Notes: generated by a model not told the origin, from the letters alone. Positions 53,743-63,292 are shown, numbered from the stretch's first letter. The stretch is DNA of 64,000 nt from Peribacillus saganii (GCF_003429095.1 NZ_QVTE01000056.1:1-64000); one strand, 5' to 3'. Translations and numbers: made by a program.

Positions 53743-54762
53743 TTATTTTAATTGGTCCTTTAAATGAAATTTTTTATACCAATCTACAAAATAACCTAAA
53801 CCTGTTTCTAATGTTGTTGTGGGAGAAAACCCTATATTCTCTTGCAAATCCGTAATATCAGCATAAGTCTCCTTAACGTCACCTGGCTGCATTGGTAAAA
53901 ATTCCACCTTTGCTTTTTTTCCAATTAACTTCTCTAATATGTGAATAAAAACCATTAACTTTACTGGATTATTGTTGCCAATATTATAAATTTTGTAAGG
54001 TGCATTGCTTGAACTTGGTTCAGGGTTTTCTTTGTCCCATTCACTATTTGATTGCGGCGGATTATTAAGTAATCTCAGTATTCCTTCAATAATATCATCA
54101 ATATAAGTAAAATCTCTGCTCATGTCTCCATAATTAAATACTTTTATTTTATTCCCTTCCATAATATCTCTAGTAAATGAGTAATATGCCATATCTGGCC
54201 TTCCCCAAGGGCCATACACTGTAAAGAAACGAAGACCAGTGGTTGGAATATTAAATAAATGACTATAGGTATGAGCCATTAATTCATTAGATTTTTTTGT
54301 GGCAGCATAGAGACTAACAGGGTGATCAACGGAATCTGTAGTGGAAAAAGGAACCTTTGAATTTGCTCCATAAACAGAACTTGATGATGCATAAATCAAG
54401 TGCTCTACTTGATAGTGCCTGCATGCCTCTAATATATTCATAAATCCAAATAGGTTTGAATGGACATAAGAATGTGGATTGTGAAGACTATAACGAACTC
54501 CAGCTTGGGCAGCTAAGTTGATGACAATTTTGATTGCTTTTTCCTCAAATATTGAATTTATAAGGTCTTGGTTTGCCAAGTCTATTTTAAAGAACTTGAA
54601 ATGATTATGTTTTTCTAATAGCTTTAACCGCTCTTTCTTTAAACGAATATCATAATATTCATTAAGATTATCTACACCGATAACATGATAACCTTGAGCT
54701 AACAATCGCTTAGAAAGATGAAATCCAATAAAACCTGCTGCTCCTGTCACTAAAATATTCAT
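53743..54762 (-). CDS. UDP-glucuronate 4-epimerase (NAD-dependent epimerase)
   Basis: 339 residues of the extended SDR fold: GAAGFIG (7-13), the YxxxK pair Tyr152/Lys156 in SLYAATKKSNE, ASSSSVYG and RFFTVYGPWGRPDMA. The latter, with NLNEYYDIRLK, is typical of UDP-GlcA 4-epimerases (CapI/LpsL type) making UDP-galacturonate. The substrate would be supplied by the UDP-glucose dehydrogenase encoded 1.3 kb away on the other strand. Other UDP-sugar 4-epimerase activities cannot be ruled out. Confidence 0.88.
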   Translation of the reverse strand: MNILVTGAAGFIGFHLSKRLLAQGYHVIGVDNLNEYYDIRLKKERLKLLEKHNHFKFFKIDLANQDLINSIFEEKAIKIVINLAAQAGVRYSLHNPHSYVHSNLFGFMNILEACRHYQVEHLIYASSSSVYGANSKVPFSTTDSVDHPVSLYAATKKSNELMAHTYSHLFNIPTTGLRFFTVYGPWGRPDMAYYSFTRDIMEGNKIKVFNYGDMSRDFTYIDDIIEGILRLLNNPPQSNSEWDKENPEPSSSNAPYKIYNIGNNNPVKLMVFIHILEKLIGKKAKVEFLPMQPGDVKETYADITDLQENIGFSPTTTLETGLGYFVDWYKKFHLKDQLK

Positions 54763-55189
54763 TGTTTTCCCCTTCCATTTTTTCTGATCCAGCTTACATT
54801 ATTTGAAATATCTGATGGCAAATAATTCTTCGTCTCGACATTGTGTACGGGTGCTGTAATCGGATTTAAAATACATTATGCAAAATCGGGAGGAAGGGTT
54901 GGACAAATCGGAATGAAACTTTATTAAAAACATGAAATTCCTTTAAAAGTTTGGGCGCGGCTTCCTAAGCTTGCTTATTCATTCCGTTATAATATGGCGC
55001 GCTAAAACTATTCCAGCCAAACGCTTAACCTGGCTAAGGAATCTTCATAAGGACCTCAGAAATAGATGCACTTACGTAGGTCTTTACCAATAAGAGATAA
55101 TATTTGATATTAATATAGGTTTTTATCGTGACCGTTGGCTGTCCCTTTGCATATAAAAAGGATTAGAAAGTCAAGAAAGGAGTCATCAT
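54763..55189. other. Divergent promoter region of epimerase and galU
   Basis: 427 bases with no ORF. A TATAAT hexamer lies at about 54990 on the plus strand; no -35 element is convincing. Confidence 0.4.
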
Positions 55190-56095
55190 ATGAAAATCCG
55201 TAAGGCCATAATTCCAGCGGCTGGCCTCGGAACTCGTTTTTTGCCAGCAACAAAAGCTCAACCAAAGGAAATGCTGCCGATTGTTGATAAACCTACCATT
55301 CAATATATTGTTGAAGAAGCGGTCGCTTCGGGGATTGAGGAAATTATCATTATTATCGGCAGAGGAAAAAGATCAATAGAGGACCACTTCGATAAATCCT
55401 ATGAACTCGAAGATACACTTATGAAAAAAAATAAGTTAGAAATATTAAAGGATGTTCAGAAAATATCCAATTTGGTAAACATCGTTTATGTCCGCCAAAA
55501 AGAACCAAAGGGGCTAGGAAATGCTATTCTATGTGCGAAGAGCGTTATTGGCGACGAACCTTTTGCAGTTTTGCTGGGAGATGACATCGTTATGTCCGAA
55601 ACGCCTTGCCTGAAACAAATGATCAGATTATTCGAAAATCATAACAGCCCAGTGGTAGCAGTCCAGCCCGTTCCCTATAACGACGTCAGTAAATATGGAA
55701 TAATTAAGCCGAAAGAGCCGGTAAACGAAGTGAATTTCTTCCATATTGAATCTTTGGTAGAAAAACCAAGCATAGAAGAAGCCCCTTCAAGATATGCAAT
55801 TATGGGACGATATGTGTTAACACCTGAGATTTTTGATATTTTAGAAAAGATCCCAGTAGGACAAGGCGATGAATTGCAGCTGACAGATGCGATTAATACG
55901 CTGAATAAACAACAAGCTGTTTTAGCCTCTAAATTTGAGGGCAGACGCTATGACATTGGAGATAATATTGGATTTATTAAAGCAACCATCGATTTTGCTT
56001 TGGAAAGAGACGATACAAAACAAGAGGTTTTAGCTTATTTACAGGATGTAATTAAGAAATATAAATCACACAATAGTAAAAGAGTGATGGATTGA
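55190..56095 (+). CDS. UTP-glucose-1-phosphate uridylyltransferase
   Basis: 301 residues of the GalU/GtaB family: AIIPAAGLGTRFLPATKAQP at 6-25 with KEMLPIVDKPTIQYIV, then LLGDDIV and VEKPSIEEAPS. It makes UDP-glucose from UTP and glucose-1-phosphate, the precursor for the dehydrogenase encoded one base downstream. Ribosome site AAAGGAG. B. subtilis has paralogues (GtaB, YngB), so the name is not fixed. Confidence 0.94.
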   Translation: MKIRKAIIPAAGLGTRFLPATKAQPKEMLPIVDKPTIQYIVEEAVASGIEEIIIIIGRGKRSIEDHFDKSYELEDTLMKKNKLEILKDVQKISNLVNIVYVRQKEPKGLGNAILCAKSVIGDEPFAVLLGDDIVMSETPCLKQMIRLFENHNSPVVAVQPVPYNDVSKYGIIKPKEPVNEVNFFHIESLVEKPSIEEAPSRYAIMGRYVLTPEIFDILEKIPVGQGDELQLTDAINTLNKQQAVLASKFEGRRYDIGDNIGFIKATIDFALERDDTKQEVLAYLQDVIKKYKSHNSKRVMD

Positions 56096-56096
56096 T

Positions 56097-57407
56097 ATGA
56101 AAATAGCTGTATTAGGTACAGGCTATGTTGGACTATCGACGGGTGTCTGTTTATCTGAAATCGGACATAATGTCACTTGCATTGATATAAATAAAGAGAA
56201 GATTAAACATTTACGTCAAGGGATTTTACCAATCTATGAACCTGGTCTAGAGGCTTTGCTAGCCTCAAATATAACAGCAGGAAGACTTCGATTCACAACG
56301 GATCGGAAAGAACTTAAGGACAAAGAAATCATTATCATTGCCGTAGGAACTCCTCAGCGAGAGGACGGAGAAGCTGACTTATCCTATATTGAGCAGGCCG
56401 CAAAGGATATATCTGGGTATATCGCCGAAAGTTCAATTATTGTCATTAAGAGTACGGTACCAGTTGGTACAAATGAATATATAAAAAAAACGATTGAGAA
56501 AGAATGTGGGTTTTCAATTCAAATCATCTCAAACCCCGAATTTTTAAGACAAGGTTCCGCGATTCACGATACGATGAATGCAGACCGAATTATCATTGGT
56601 TATGAAAATAAAGCAGCAGCCATGAAATTACAAGAAATGTACCGTCCGCTTAATTTGCCGATTTTATTGACTAGCATAAGAAGTGCGGAAATGATTAAGT
56701 ATGCTTCGAACGCTTTTTTGGCGACCAAAATTAGCTTTATTAATGCAATGGCGAACATTTGCGAAGCAGTGGGAGCAAATATTGAAGATGTAGCACAGGG
56801 TATGGGGAAAGATAAAAGGATTGGAGAAGCTTTTTTGAAGCCTGGAATTGGTTATGGTGGTTCTTGTTTTCCAAAAGATGTGGAAGTATTGCATCATACT
56901 GCTAGCTTATATGGAATAAATTCATCCTTGTTAAAAGAAACAATAGAGATTAACGAGTCTCAAAAAGATCTACTCGTCAAGAAAGCGCTAATCCGTTTTG
57001 GGAAATTAAAAGGAAAAAAAATTACGATGCTTGGCCTAGCTTTCAAACCTGATACGGACGATATGAGAGAAGCACCATCCATTAATATTGCGCGATCTTT
57101 AACCAGTCTAGGAGCAGAAGTAGTAGCTTATGATCCCGCTGCAATGATAAATGCAAAAGGAATTTTAGGGGATAAGATTCTGTTTGCTAACTCAGTCGAC
57201 GAAGCGGTATGGAATGCTGACGCCCTATTTATCGTGACAGAATGGCAAGAGTTTCAACAGCTCAATTTACCAACCGTATTGAAAAAAATGAAACATCCAA
57301 TTATTTTCGACGGAAGAAATTGCTTTAAAGAAGATCGAATAAAAGCTTGTGAGACCATCGAATATTATTCGATAGGGAGACCCGATATGATTGTTGGAAT
57401 AGCATAA
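56097..57407 (+). CDS. UDP-glucose 6-dehydrogenase
   Basis: 436 residues. NAD motif LGTGYVGLSTG (6-16), catalytic Cys257 in GYGGSCFPKD, Lys201 in EMIKYASNAF, and C-terminal GLAFKPDTDDMREAPS. It oxidises UDP-glucose twice to UDP-glucuronate (TuaD/Ugd family). The start lies one base after the galU-type stop, with only a weak ribosome site, so translation is likely coupled. Confidence 0.94.
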   Translation: MKIAVLGTGYVGLSTGVCLSEIGHNVTCIDINKEKIKHLRQGILPIYEPGLEALLASNITAGRLRFTTDRKELKDKEIIIIAVGTPQREDGEADLSYIEQAAKDISGYIAESSIIVIKSTVPVGTNEYIKKTIEKECGFSIQIISNPEFLRQGSAIHDTMNADRIIIGYENKAAAMKLQEMYRPLNLPILLTSIRSAEMIKYASNAFLATKISFINAMANICEAVGANIEDVAQGMGKDKRIGEAFLKPGIGYGGSCFPKDVEVLHHTASLYGINSSLLKETIEINESQKDLLVKKALIRFGKLKGKKITMLGLAFKPDTDDMREAPSINIARSLTSLGAEVVAYDPAAMINAKGILGDKILFANSVDEAVWNADALFIVTEWQEFQQLNLPTVLKKMKHPIIFDGRNCFKEDRIKACETIEYYSIGRPDMIVGIA

Positions 57408-57500
57408 ATTGAAGCATGCTAAGAATAGAAATGAGAGAACCTCCATTCCGTAAAGAAGTTCGTTTTGTGGAGAAACACTGTAAAAAGCATAATAATTGGC

Positions 57501-57537
57501 AGAGGCTGTCCCAAAAGATTACATTGGGACAGCCTCT
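57501..57537. repeat. 14-bp perfect inverted repeat
   Basis: AGAGGCTGTCCCAA and its exact complement with a 9-base loop. No T-run follows. The AGAGGCTGTCCC motif resembles ends or satellites of IS elements seen in bacilli, but no transposase is present. Confidence 0.6.
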
Positions 57538-57621
57538 CTCATGCTTTAAAAGTTATTTAAAAAAAACAATGTAATTTGATATTCTAAAAAGCCAAGGCTT
57601 CAAAAAAGAGGCGCCAAATTC

Positions 57622-58045
57622 GTGTTTGATCCGGATTCAATCTTGTTCCATCAGGAACATCCAATCCATATAGGCAAAGTACAAGAAGGATCTAGAAATA
57701 GAGTCTTTATTCAACAGAAGCACCCGGTTATCGAGGTATGTATCAGATCTTTAAGATATCTCGGGCAGCTGGATTTGGAATTCGTGGATATGGTCTTAAG
57801 AGAACATGAAAAGCTATGCAATTTTTTCCTGGAAAGTTTGAAAATTTCAAGAAATCAGTTGTGTTATTGCTCCAGCAAATTCATATCCTCAAACTTCAGG
57901 AAAAACCGGTCTGTGATTTTCTCAAAAGTGCAGGAATTGATTACGACTCATTCTGAAACAGGCCATATATAGAGAGCGGCAGTTTAATTATGACCTATGG
58001 ACAATTCGGCAGTCTGATCCAATTATTCGACCTGCTGGCGAATAA
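57622..58045 (+). pseudogene. Probable decayed gene of unknown family
   Basis: One frame is open for 116 codons (57622-57972; VFIQQKHPVIEVCIRSLRYL, FVDMVLREHEKLCNFF). From about 57890 another frame continues more protein-like: EKPVCDFLKSAGIDYDSF, a TGA, then NRPYIESGSLIMTYGQFGSL and a hydrophobic end closing at TAA about 58048. There is no ribosome site at the first ATG/GTG. This is best read as a single gene broken by a frameshift and a stop. I do not recognise the family. Confidence 0.4.
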
Positions 58046-58186
58046 GTAATTTCCGTTATTTCGCCCGACTATAGAAGAAAATAAAGAATGATAAAGGATG
58101 AGAGAAAGATATACTATCAAAGACTCCGATCTTGCTGAGCTATTGAATCATGAATATGGAATTATAGTGAAAGTAAATTAGCAAAC

Positions 58187-58222
58187 AGCGCGAAGGATAC
58201 TCCGTTCGCGCTTTTTCTTTAT
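58187..58222 (+). terminator. Terminator after the decayed region
   Basis: AGCGCGAA and TTCGCGCT arms with TTTTTCTTTATT on plus. The minus-strand side is T-poor, so it works mainly for the plus strand but lies between convergent genes. Confidence 0.7.
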
Positions 58223-59217
58223 TCCTCTCCGATTTTCACAATCATTCTTCCCTTTGCCTGCCCTTTCAAAATTGTTTCAAGCGCTTTAGGCAGCTCTTCA
58301 AAGGCAAGCTCCTTTTGAATATCTTCAAGGAGGCCTTTGGGCTTAAGATCCGTTGCCATCCGTAACCATAATGGTTTACGGATTTCCATTGGGCAATTGA
58401 CGGAGTCGATTCCCAACAAGTTTACAGCCCGAAGGATGAATGGAAACACAGCTGTAGGCACTGCTGTACCGCCAGTTAAGCCGCTCACAGCGACAGAACC
58501 CCCGTAGCTGATTTTGCTTAGGATTGCTGCAAGTGATTCCCCTCCGACCGGGTCTACCGCAGCGGCCCAAATCTGTTTATCAAGAGCTTTTATTTTTCCG
58601 CTATATACATCTTCACGTGAGAGAATCTCGTTTGCCCCAATGGAACGCAGATAATCATGTTCCGACTCTTTACCAGTGCTTGCAGCTACCTGGTATCCTC
58701 TTTTGGCAAGCATAGCCACAGCAACGCTGCCCACCCCTCCTGTTGCTCCGGTTACCAGAACAGTGCCTTTTTCAGGTGTTAAGCCGGCATTCTCCAGCTG
58801 CTGAATCGATAATGCAGCCGTAAACCCCGCTGTACCATAGACCATCGCTTCCTTTAATGTTAATCCTTCTGGAAGCGGAACAATCCAGTCCGCGGGAATG
58901 CGGGCATATTCGCTAAATCCCCCAAAGTGGGAGACGCCAATATCATAGCTTGTGGCAATGATTTTATCTCCTTCATTAAAACGAGAGTCTGCAGATGAAA
59001 CGACCACTCCAGCAAGATCAATACCGGGTACAAAAGGATAGGATCTAACAATGTTTCCGTTTGGTATAGAAGCCAGTCCATCTTTATAATTGATGCTGGA
59101 ATATACGACCTTAACCACAACTTCACCCTCAGGCAAGTCATTTAGTGATAGGTATTTAATAGCAAGTGAAAAACTATCCTCTGTTTTATCCACTACCAAT
59201 GCTTTAAATTGCTTCAT
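58219..59217 (-). CDS. YhdH/AcuI/YhfP family quinone oxidoreductase-like enzyme
   Basis: 332 residues of the zinc-free medium-chain reductase group. SSINYKDGLA near 40, YPFVPGIDLAGVV, the NADPH motif VTGATGGVGS near 155, and SVNCPMEIRKPLW typical of YhdH/AcuI. Members reduce acrylyl-CoA or similar enoyl compounds with NADPH. Ribosome site GGGAGGGTG. Single gene, 29 bases after the HesB-like gene stop region on the same strand. Confidence 0.9.
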   Translation of the reverse strand: MKQFKALVVDKTEDSFSLAIKYLSLNDLPEGEVVVKVVYSSINYKDGLASIPNGNIVRSYPFVPGIDLAGVVVSSADSRFNEGDKIIATSYDIGVSHFGGFSEYARIPADWIVPLPEGLTLKEAMVYGTAGFTAALSIQQLENAGLTPEKGTVLVTGATGGVGSVAVAMLAKRGYQVAASTGKESEHDYLRSIGANEILSREDVYSGKIKALDKQIWAAAVDPVGGESLAAILSKISYGGSVAVSGLTGGTAVPTAVFPFILRAVNLLGIDSVNCPMEIRKPLWLRMATDLKPKGLLEDIQKELAFEELPKALETILKGQAKGRMIVKIGEE

Positions 59218-59245
59218 CCAAGCTTCACCCTCCCGTGAAAACTGA

Positions 59246-59551
59246 TTAATGATGATGATTGTGCCAGCCTTTTGAGCTGTTTGTTATTTCAAAGCCTTCC
59301 TGTGGCAGATAGAAATATTTGATCCAGACGCCGTCCAGGAACTCCTCCCGTTTATCGAGCAAAATATCAATGTCTTTGTCCGTTTTTACGATCTCATCAT
59401 TTTCTGTTGGTGTATCAAGCACTACATCATAGTGGGCATGGTCACCGTGCATCTGGGTAATAATGACGCGGATCATCTTTCCCTCTGCTTCTTCGCCAGC
59501 AAGCATTTTCTTTAATTCCTTTGCAGCATTACGGTTGATCTTAACATTCAT
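59246..59551 (-). CDS. HesB/IscA-like protein with His-rich tail
   Basis: 101 residues. The fold resembles HesB-like proteins (KINRNAAKELKKMLAGEE, IRVIITQMHGDHAHYDVVLD, LDGVWIKYFYLPQEGFEITN). The three cysteines that bind Fe-S clusters in true A-type carriers are absent; the C-terminus is WHNHHH. Metal binding by histidines is possible. ATG 59551 follows GGGAGG by 8 bases. Confidence 0.8.
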   Translation of the reverse strand: MNVKINRNAAKELKKMLAGEEAEGKMIRVIITQMHGDHAHYDVVLDTPTENDEIVKTDKDIDILLDKREEFLDGVWIKYFYLPQEGFEITNSSKGWHNHHH

Positions 59552-59588
59552 GTTGATTTCCTCCCATAGGTGTAAATTTACATTTTCT

Positions 59589-60239
59589 TTAACAAAAACC
59601 ATCCATACCGCATGACAATCCTTCGGGAAAGTCATCGGTCTTTAGTTTTTTAAGTTCTTCATCAATGATAGCTGCCAATCTTTCTTTGGAAAGAATTCCG
59701 GCTGTTTTTGTGTCTCCTATGATAAACGTAGGAACTGCCTGAATTCCAACATCATTATAAGCATGATTAAGCGCCCGTTCGTGGGCTTCCTTATACTTCC
59801 TTGTCTCCAATGCGTCCTTGAACTCAGCTCTATCCAAACCAAGTTCTCCAGCAAGCTCTGTTAGTATTGTTATATCACCAATATCCTGTTCTTCCTGGAA
59901 GAACGCCCTGAGCATCCGGTCATTATATGCATTCCCTTTACCTTTTTCCTTGGCATATTGAAAGCCTTCAAATGCTAGGTGAGTATATGGCTGCGGTGAT
60001 ACTTTCGGTAATACAATGTCTATGTCCATCCCTTCTGCCATAGGGTAAACAGACTGTTTCCAGGTAGTTTGCAGATAATCCTCTTCTGGACGCAAGGTTT
60101 TATTAGGATAAGGCCGTAATTCGAAGGGCATCCATTCAATCTCGACGTCTTTTCCCTTCACCGCCTCTTCCAGGGGCTTTTCTGCCAGAAAACAGAACGG
60201 ACACACATAATCCGAGTAGATTTTAATCTTTAGTGTCAT
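59589..60239 (-). CDS. FrnE-like DsbA family oxidoreductase
   Basis: 216 residues with a thioredoxin fold and a helical insertion. The active site is CPFC at 14-17 in YSDYVCPFCFLAEK; the cis-Pro loop is GIQAVPTFII. A second pair of cysteines is at the very end (CGMDGFC). FrnE-type proteins are cytoplasmic and linked to redox or metal stress. The HesB-like gene follows after 37 bases, probably in the same operon. Confidence 0.9.
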   Translation of the reverse strand: MTLKIKIYSDYVCPFCFLAEKPLEEAVKGKDVEIEWMPFELRPYPNKTLRPEEDYLQTTWKQSVYPMAEGMDIDIVLPKVSPQPYTHLAFEGFQYAKEKGKGNAYNDRMLRAFFQEEQDIGDITILTELAGELGLDRAEFKDALETRKYKEAHERALNHAYNDVGIQAVPTFIIGDTKTAGILSKERLAAIIDEELKKLKTDDFPEGLSCGMDGFC

Positions 60240-60530
60240 TGTGCAACCCTTCCATCTTTTTTTGTTGGTTACTTCTCTTATACTCCAATAATAATAGGAT
60301 GTCTAACAACTTGCCTTATATGAAAAGAAAACGCAATTGCTCAGTTCAGCCCAGGCAGGTGTCCCCATTTTAGCAGCAAAAGGTTGAGACTATATTTAAT
60401 TCCAGCCTCTTGCGGCATTCACTCCAACAGGTTTGAACGGTGCTGGGGTACAATGCTCACGGGACTTTTTTCCTTCAAAATAAATTACTGACCGCACACT
60501 AGCGCATCACATTATGTTGAAGTAGATTAA
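60240..60530. other. Intergenic gap, nothing firm
   Basis: No gene, no clear repeat. Presumably contains the promoter of the DsbA-HesB unit. Confidence 0.4.
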
Positions 60531-60560
60531 TTTAAAAACAGCACCCCGAAGAGTGCTGTG
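60531..60560 (-). terminator. Terminator of the acyl-CoA ligase gene
   Basis: ACAGCAC and GTGCTGT arms, then TTTTTAAATT on the minus strand. Confidence 0.8.
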
Positions 60561-60596
60561 CACATGAAAACTCAATTATCGGATAATTGATACTCT

Positions 60597-62210
60597 CTAG
60601 GACTTTGCGTAGATCTCTTTCACCTGTTGGCGGAGCTGGCGTTTCAGGAATTTCCCGACAGATGTTTTCGGAATTTCGTTTAAGAAAAGAACATCATCAG
60701 GAAGCCACCATCTTGCGAATTGAGGTGTTAAAAAATCTATAATATCATCTTTAGTTACAGAATCTCGGTACTGCTCTTTCAGTACAATACAGGCAACCGG
60801 CCTTTCTGCCCACTTTTCGTGCGGGACCGCAATAACCGCTGCTTCAAAGACCGCTTCATGAGCCATTAATGTATTTTCAAGGTCTACTGAGGAAATCCAC
60901 TCTCCGCCGCTCTTAATTAAATCCTTCGTACGGTCGACGATTTTTACAAACCCCTCCTCATCTATCGTCACGACATCACCGGTATAAAGCCAGCCATCCC
61001 TAAATGCCCCATCCGTCCTGTCATCCTTATAATATTCCGAAGCAATCCATGGTCCCCTGATCAGCAGCTCACCCATTTCTTTCCCGTCAGGTTTTACTTC
61101 GCCATCCTTACCGACAATCTTGATCTCAATCCCTGGGACGACAACTCCCTGCTTTGCTTTCAGCTCATATTTTTCCTCATCTGAAAGCTCATCCTGATAA
61201 CTTTTTAAAGATGAGGAAATGACCAGCGGGCTCGTTTCGGTCATTCCATAGGCATGCATGAATGGAATACCATGCTTCTGCTCAAACGTTTTGATCATGC
61301 CCTTCGGAGCAGCCGATCCGCCACAAATGACCGCTCGCAGGCTGCTTGTATCATAGGTATTTTCTTCAAGCTCCTTTAAGAGACCCAGCCAAATGGTCGG
61401 AACGCCTGCAGAGAGCGTAACTTTATGATTTTCAATTAATTCAGCGAGAATTTTTGGCGTGAAATAAGGGCCTGGAAGCACCTGATCAGTGCCAAACCAT
61501 ACACCTGCAAAAGGAAGTCCCCAGGCATTGACGTGGAACATTGGTACAACCGGCATCGACACGTCCCTTTCAGATAGTGCTGCCATATCTGCGAGTCCAA
61601 GCGCCATGCTATGCATTACGATTCCGCGGTGGGAATAGACAACACCCTTTGGATTTCCTGTTGTTGCAGACGTGTAGCACATGCCAGCCGGAGCATTTTC
61701 ATCCAGGTCAGTAACAAATTCAAATGCTGGATTCCCCTTTGCAATCAGCTCTTCATAGTGAAAAACCGGCGACAAAGTGGTTTCCGGAAGCTCTCCGTCA
61801 GTCATGATGATTATGCCCTTTACCGTGGTCAGGTTATCCTTGATCGCTTCCAATAGCGGCACAATATCCGCATCAACCAGCAGCAATTTATCCTCTGCAT
61901 GGTTAATGATATAAGCAATATGCTGAGGGGACAGTCTAATATTGATCGTATGCAGTACGGCACCTGAACACGGAATCGCAAAGTATGCCTCTAAATGTCT
62001 GTGATGGTTCCAAGCAAGAGTGCCCACACGATCTCCTGTTTCAATACCGAATTGCTCAAAGCAGCTGGCCAGTCTCCGGGTCCTTTCTGCTATCTCTTTA
62101 TAGGTCAGCGTATGTATGCCCCGGTCTGTCCTTGAAATAACCTTCTTTTTTGGAAAATATTTTTCAGCCCGCTCAATCATTTGTGTCATAAGCAATGGAG
62201 TATTCATCAT
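60597..62210 (-). CDS. Long/medium-chain acyl-CoA ligase (AMP-forming)
   Basis: 537 residues of the adenylate-forming family. The AMP motif is YTSATTGNPKGVVYSHRG; further motifs are HAYGMTETSP, GWLYTGDVVTID and DRTKDLIKSGGEWIS, and the catalytic lysine lies near PKTSVGKFLKR at the end. It activates a fatty acid with ATP and CoA. ATG 62210 follows AAAAGGAGGG; the longer ORF has no ribosome site. A perfect CcpA box directly upstream predicts repression by glucose. Confidence 0.92.
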   Translation of the reverse strand: MMNTPLLMTQMIERAEKYFPKKKVISRTDRGIHTLTYKEIAERTRRLASCFEQFGIETGDRVGTLAWNHHRHLEAYFAIPCSGAVLHTINIRLSPQHIAYIINHAEDKLLLVDADIVPLLEAIKDNLTTVKGIIIMTDGELPETTLSPVFHYEELIAKGNPAFEFVTDLDENAPAGMCYTSATTGNPKGVVYSHRGIVMHSMALGLADMAALSERDVSMPVVPMFHVNAWGLPFAGVWFGTDQVLPGPYFTPKILAELIENHKVTLSAGVPTIWLGLLKELEENTYDTSSLRAVICGGSAAPKGMIKTFEQKHGIPFMHAYGMTETSPLVISSSLKSYQDELSDEEKYELKAKQGVVVPGIEIKIVGKDGEVKPDGKEMGELLIRGPWIASEYYKDDRTDGAFRDGWLYTGDVVTIDEEGFVKIVDRTKDLIKSGGEWISSVDLENTLMAHEAVFEAAVIAVPHEKWAERPVACIVLKEQYRDSVTKDDIIDFLTPQFARWWLPDDVLFLNEIPKTSVGKFLKRQLRQQVKEIYAKS

Positions 62211-62225
62211 AAAAAACCCTCCTTT

Positions 62226-62239
62226 TGAAAACGTTTTCA
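62226..62239. promoter_or_regulatory. Perfect CcpA cre box
   Basis: TGAAAACGTTTTCA is a perfect palindromic match to the cre consensus, 16 bases before the start codon of the acyl-CoA ligase. Confidence 0.85.
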
Positions 62240-62379
62240 TATTTTTTACTATAATGATTCGATGCACCTATTAAAAACCCTCTTTGCTTTCTAATTTTTT
62301 TAAAAAAAGTAAGTTGTTTGCTTATTTAATTCGGAACAGGGAATAGTATGATTGAAGATTCATCGTTAGGAGGACCAGT

Positions 62380-63243
62380 ATGAGTTCAATTCCCCAAAAC
62401 GTTACATCCTGTTTCAGTGAATATGACGAACTGAAGCAAGTTATCTTATGCCCGCCGGAATTCATGACAATAAGGGATGTTATTAATGAAACGCAAAAGC
62501 ATTTTAAACATGAAGGTATCCATATTGAGACTGCACTAAAGCAGCATAATGACTTTGTGGAAACGCTACAGGCACAAGGGGTTGAAACCATCCTCCTGCC
62601 TGCGCACAGCAAGTATCCGGAACAGGTTTTCACCCGGGATATCGGCTTTACCATCGGAAATGTCATTTATGTTGCGGATATGGCAGCGCCCATCCGTCAG
62701 GGTGAAGAGGGTGAATTGAAAAATTGGCTTGAGAGAAATTCAATCTCTTACTTTAAATTGCTGGAGGATGTAATAGAAGGCGGAGATGTGATCATAGATG
62801 GAAATACCGTGTATATAGGGATCAGCAACCGCACCAACGAAGACGCAATCCGCCATCTTCAGAGCCTGCTTGTTGAACATGAAGTGATCCCGATTCCATT
62901 TACTGCTACATATCTCCATTTGGATTGCGTTTTCAACATTATATCGCCAACAGAGGCCCTGATCTTTCCGGGAGTAATCAGGAAGGAAGAAGCGGACTTG
63001 CTTGCCTCCCGTTACGACTTAATCGAGGTAACAGAAGAGGAGCAATTTACGCTCGGAACCAATGTCCTCTCCATCGGAAACAAGAAGATTATCAGCCTTC
63101 CTGTAAATAAGGGCGTGAATAAGCAGCTGAGGGATCGGGGATATGAAGTTATTGAAGTTGATATTACCGAAATCATAAAATCAGGGGGTTCATTCCGCTG
63201 CTGTACCCTTCCCATTTTCCGCAAAAGGCCTGATATGGACTAA
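62380..63243 (+). CDS. Arginine deiminase-fold hydrolase (amidinotransferase/DDAH-like, YkgA type)
   Basis: 287 residues of the guanidino-group modifying superfamily. FTRDIGFTIGN near 88-98, EGGDVII near 130, HLDCVFNII (catalytic His) near 183, and the C-terminal GGSFRCCTLP bearing the nucleophilic Cys. Members act on arginine, methylated arginine or related compounds; the substrate here is unknown. Ribosome site AGGAGG. Full length. Confidence 0.88.
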   Translation: MSSIPQNVTSCFSEYDELKQVILCPPEFMTIRDVINETQKHFKHEGIHIETALKQHNDFVETLQAQGVETILLPAHSKYPEQVFTRDIGFTIGNVIYVADMAAPIRQGEEGELKNWLERNSISYFKLLEDVIEGGDVIIDGNTVYIGISNRTNEDAIRHLQSLLVEHEVIPIPFTATYLHLDCVFNIISPTEALIFPGVIRKEEADLLASRYDLIEVTEEEQFTLGTNVLSIGNKKIISLPVNKGVNKQLRDRGYEVIEVDITEIIKSGGSFRCCTLPIFRKRPDMD

Positions 63244-63257
63244 TATTTAAACAGCAA

Positions 63258-63292
63258 AATCCCAAGTGACAGATTGCTCACTTGGGATTTTA
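63258..63292. terminator. Terminator of the hydrolase gene
   Basis: AAATCCCAAGTGA and TCACTTGGGATTTT, with an 8-base loop. Usable in both directions. Confidence 0.8.
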
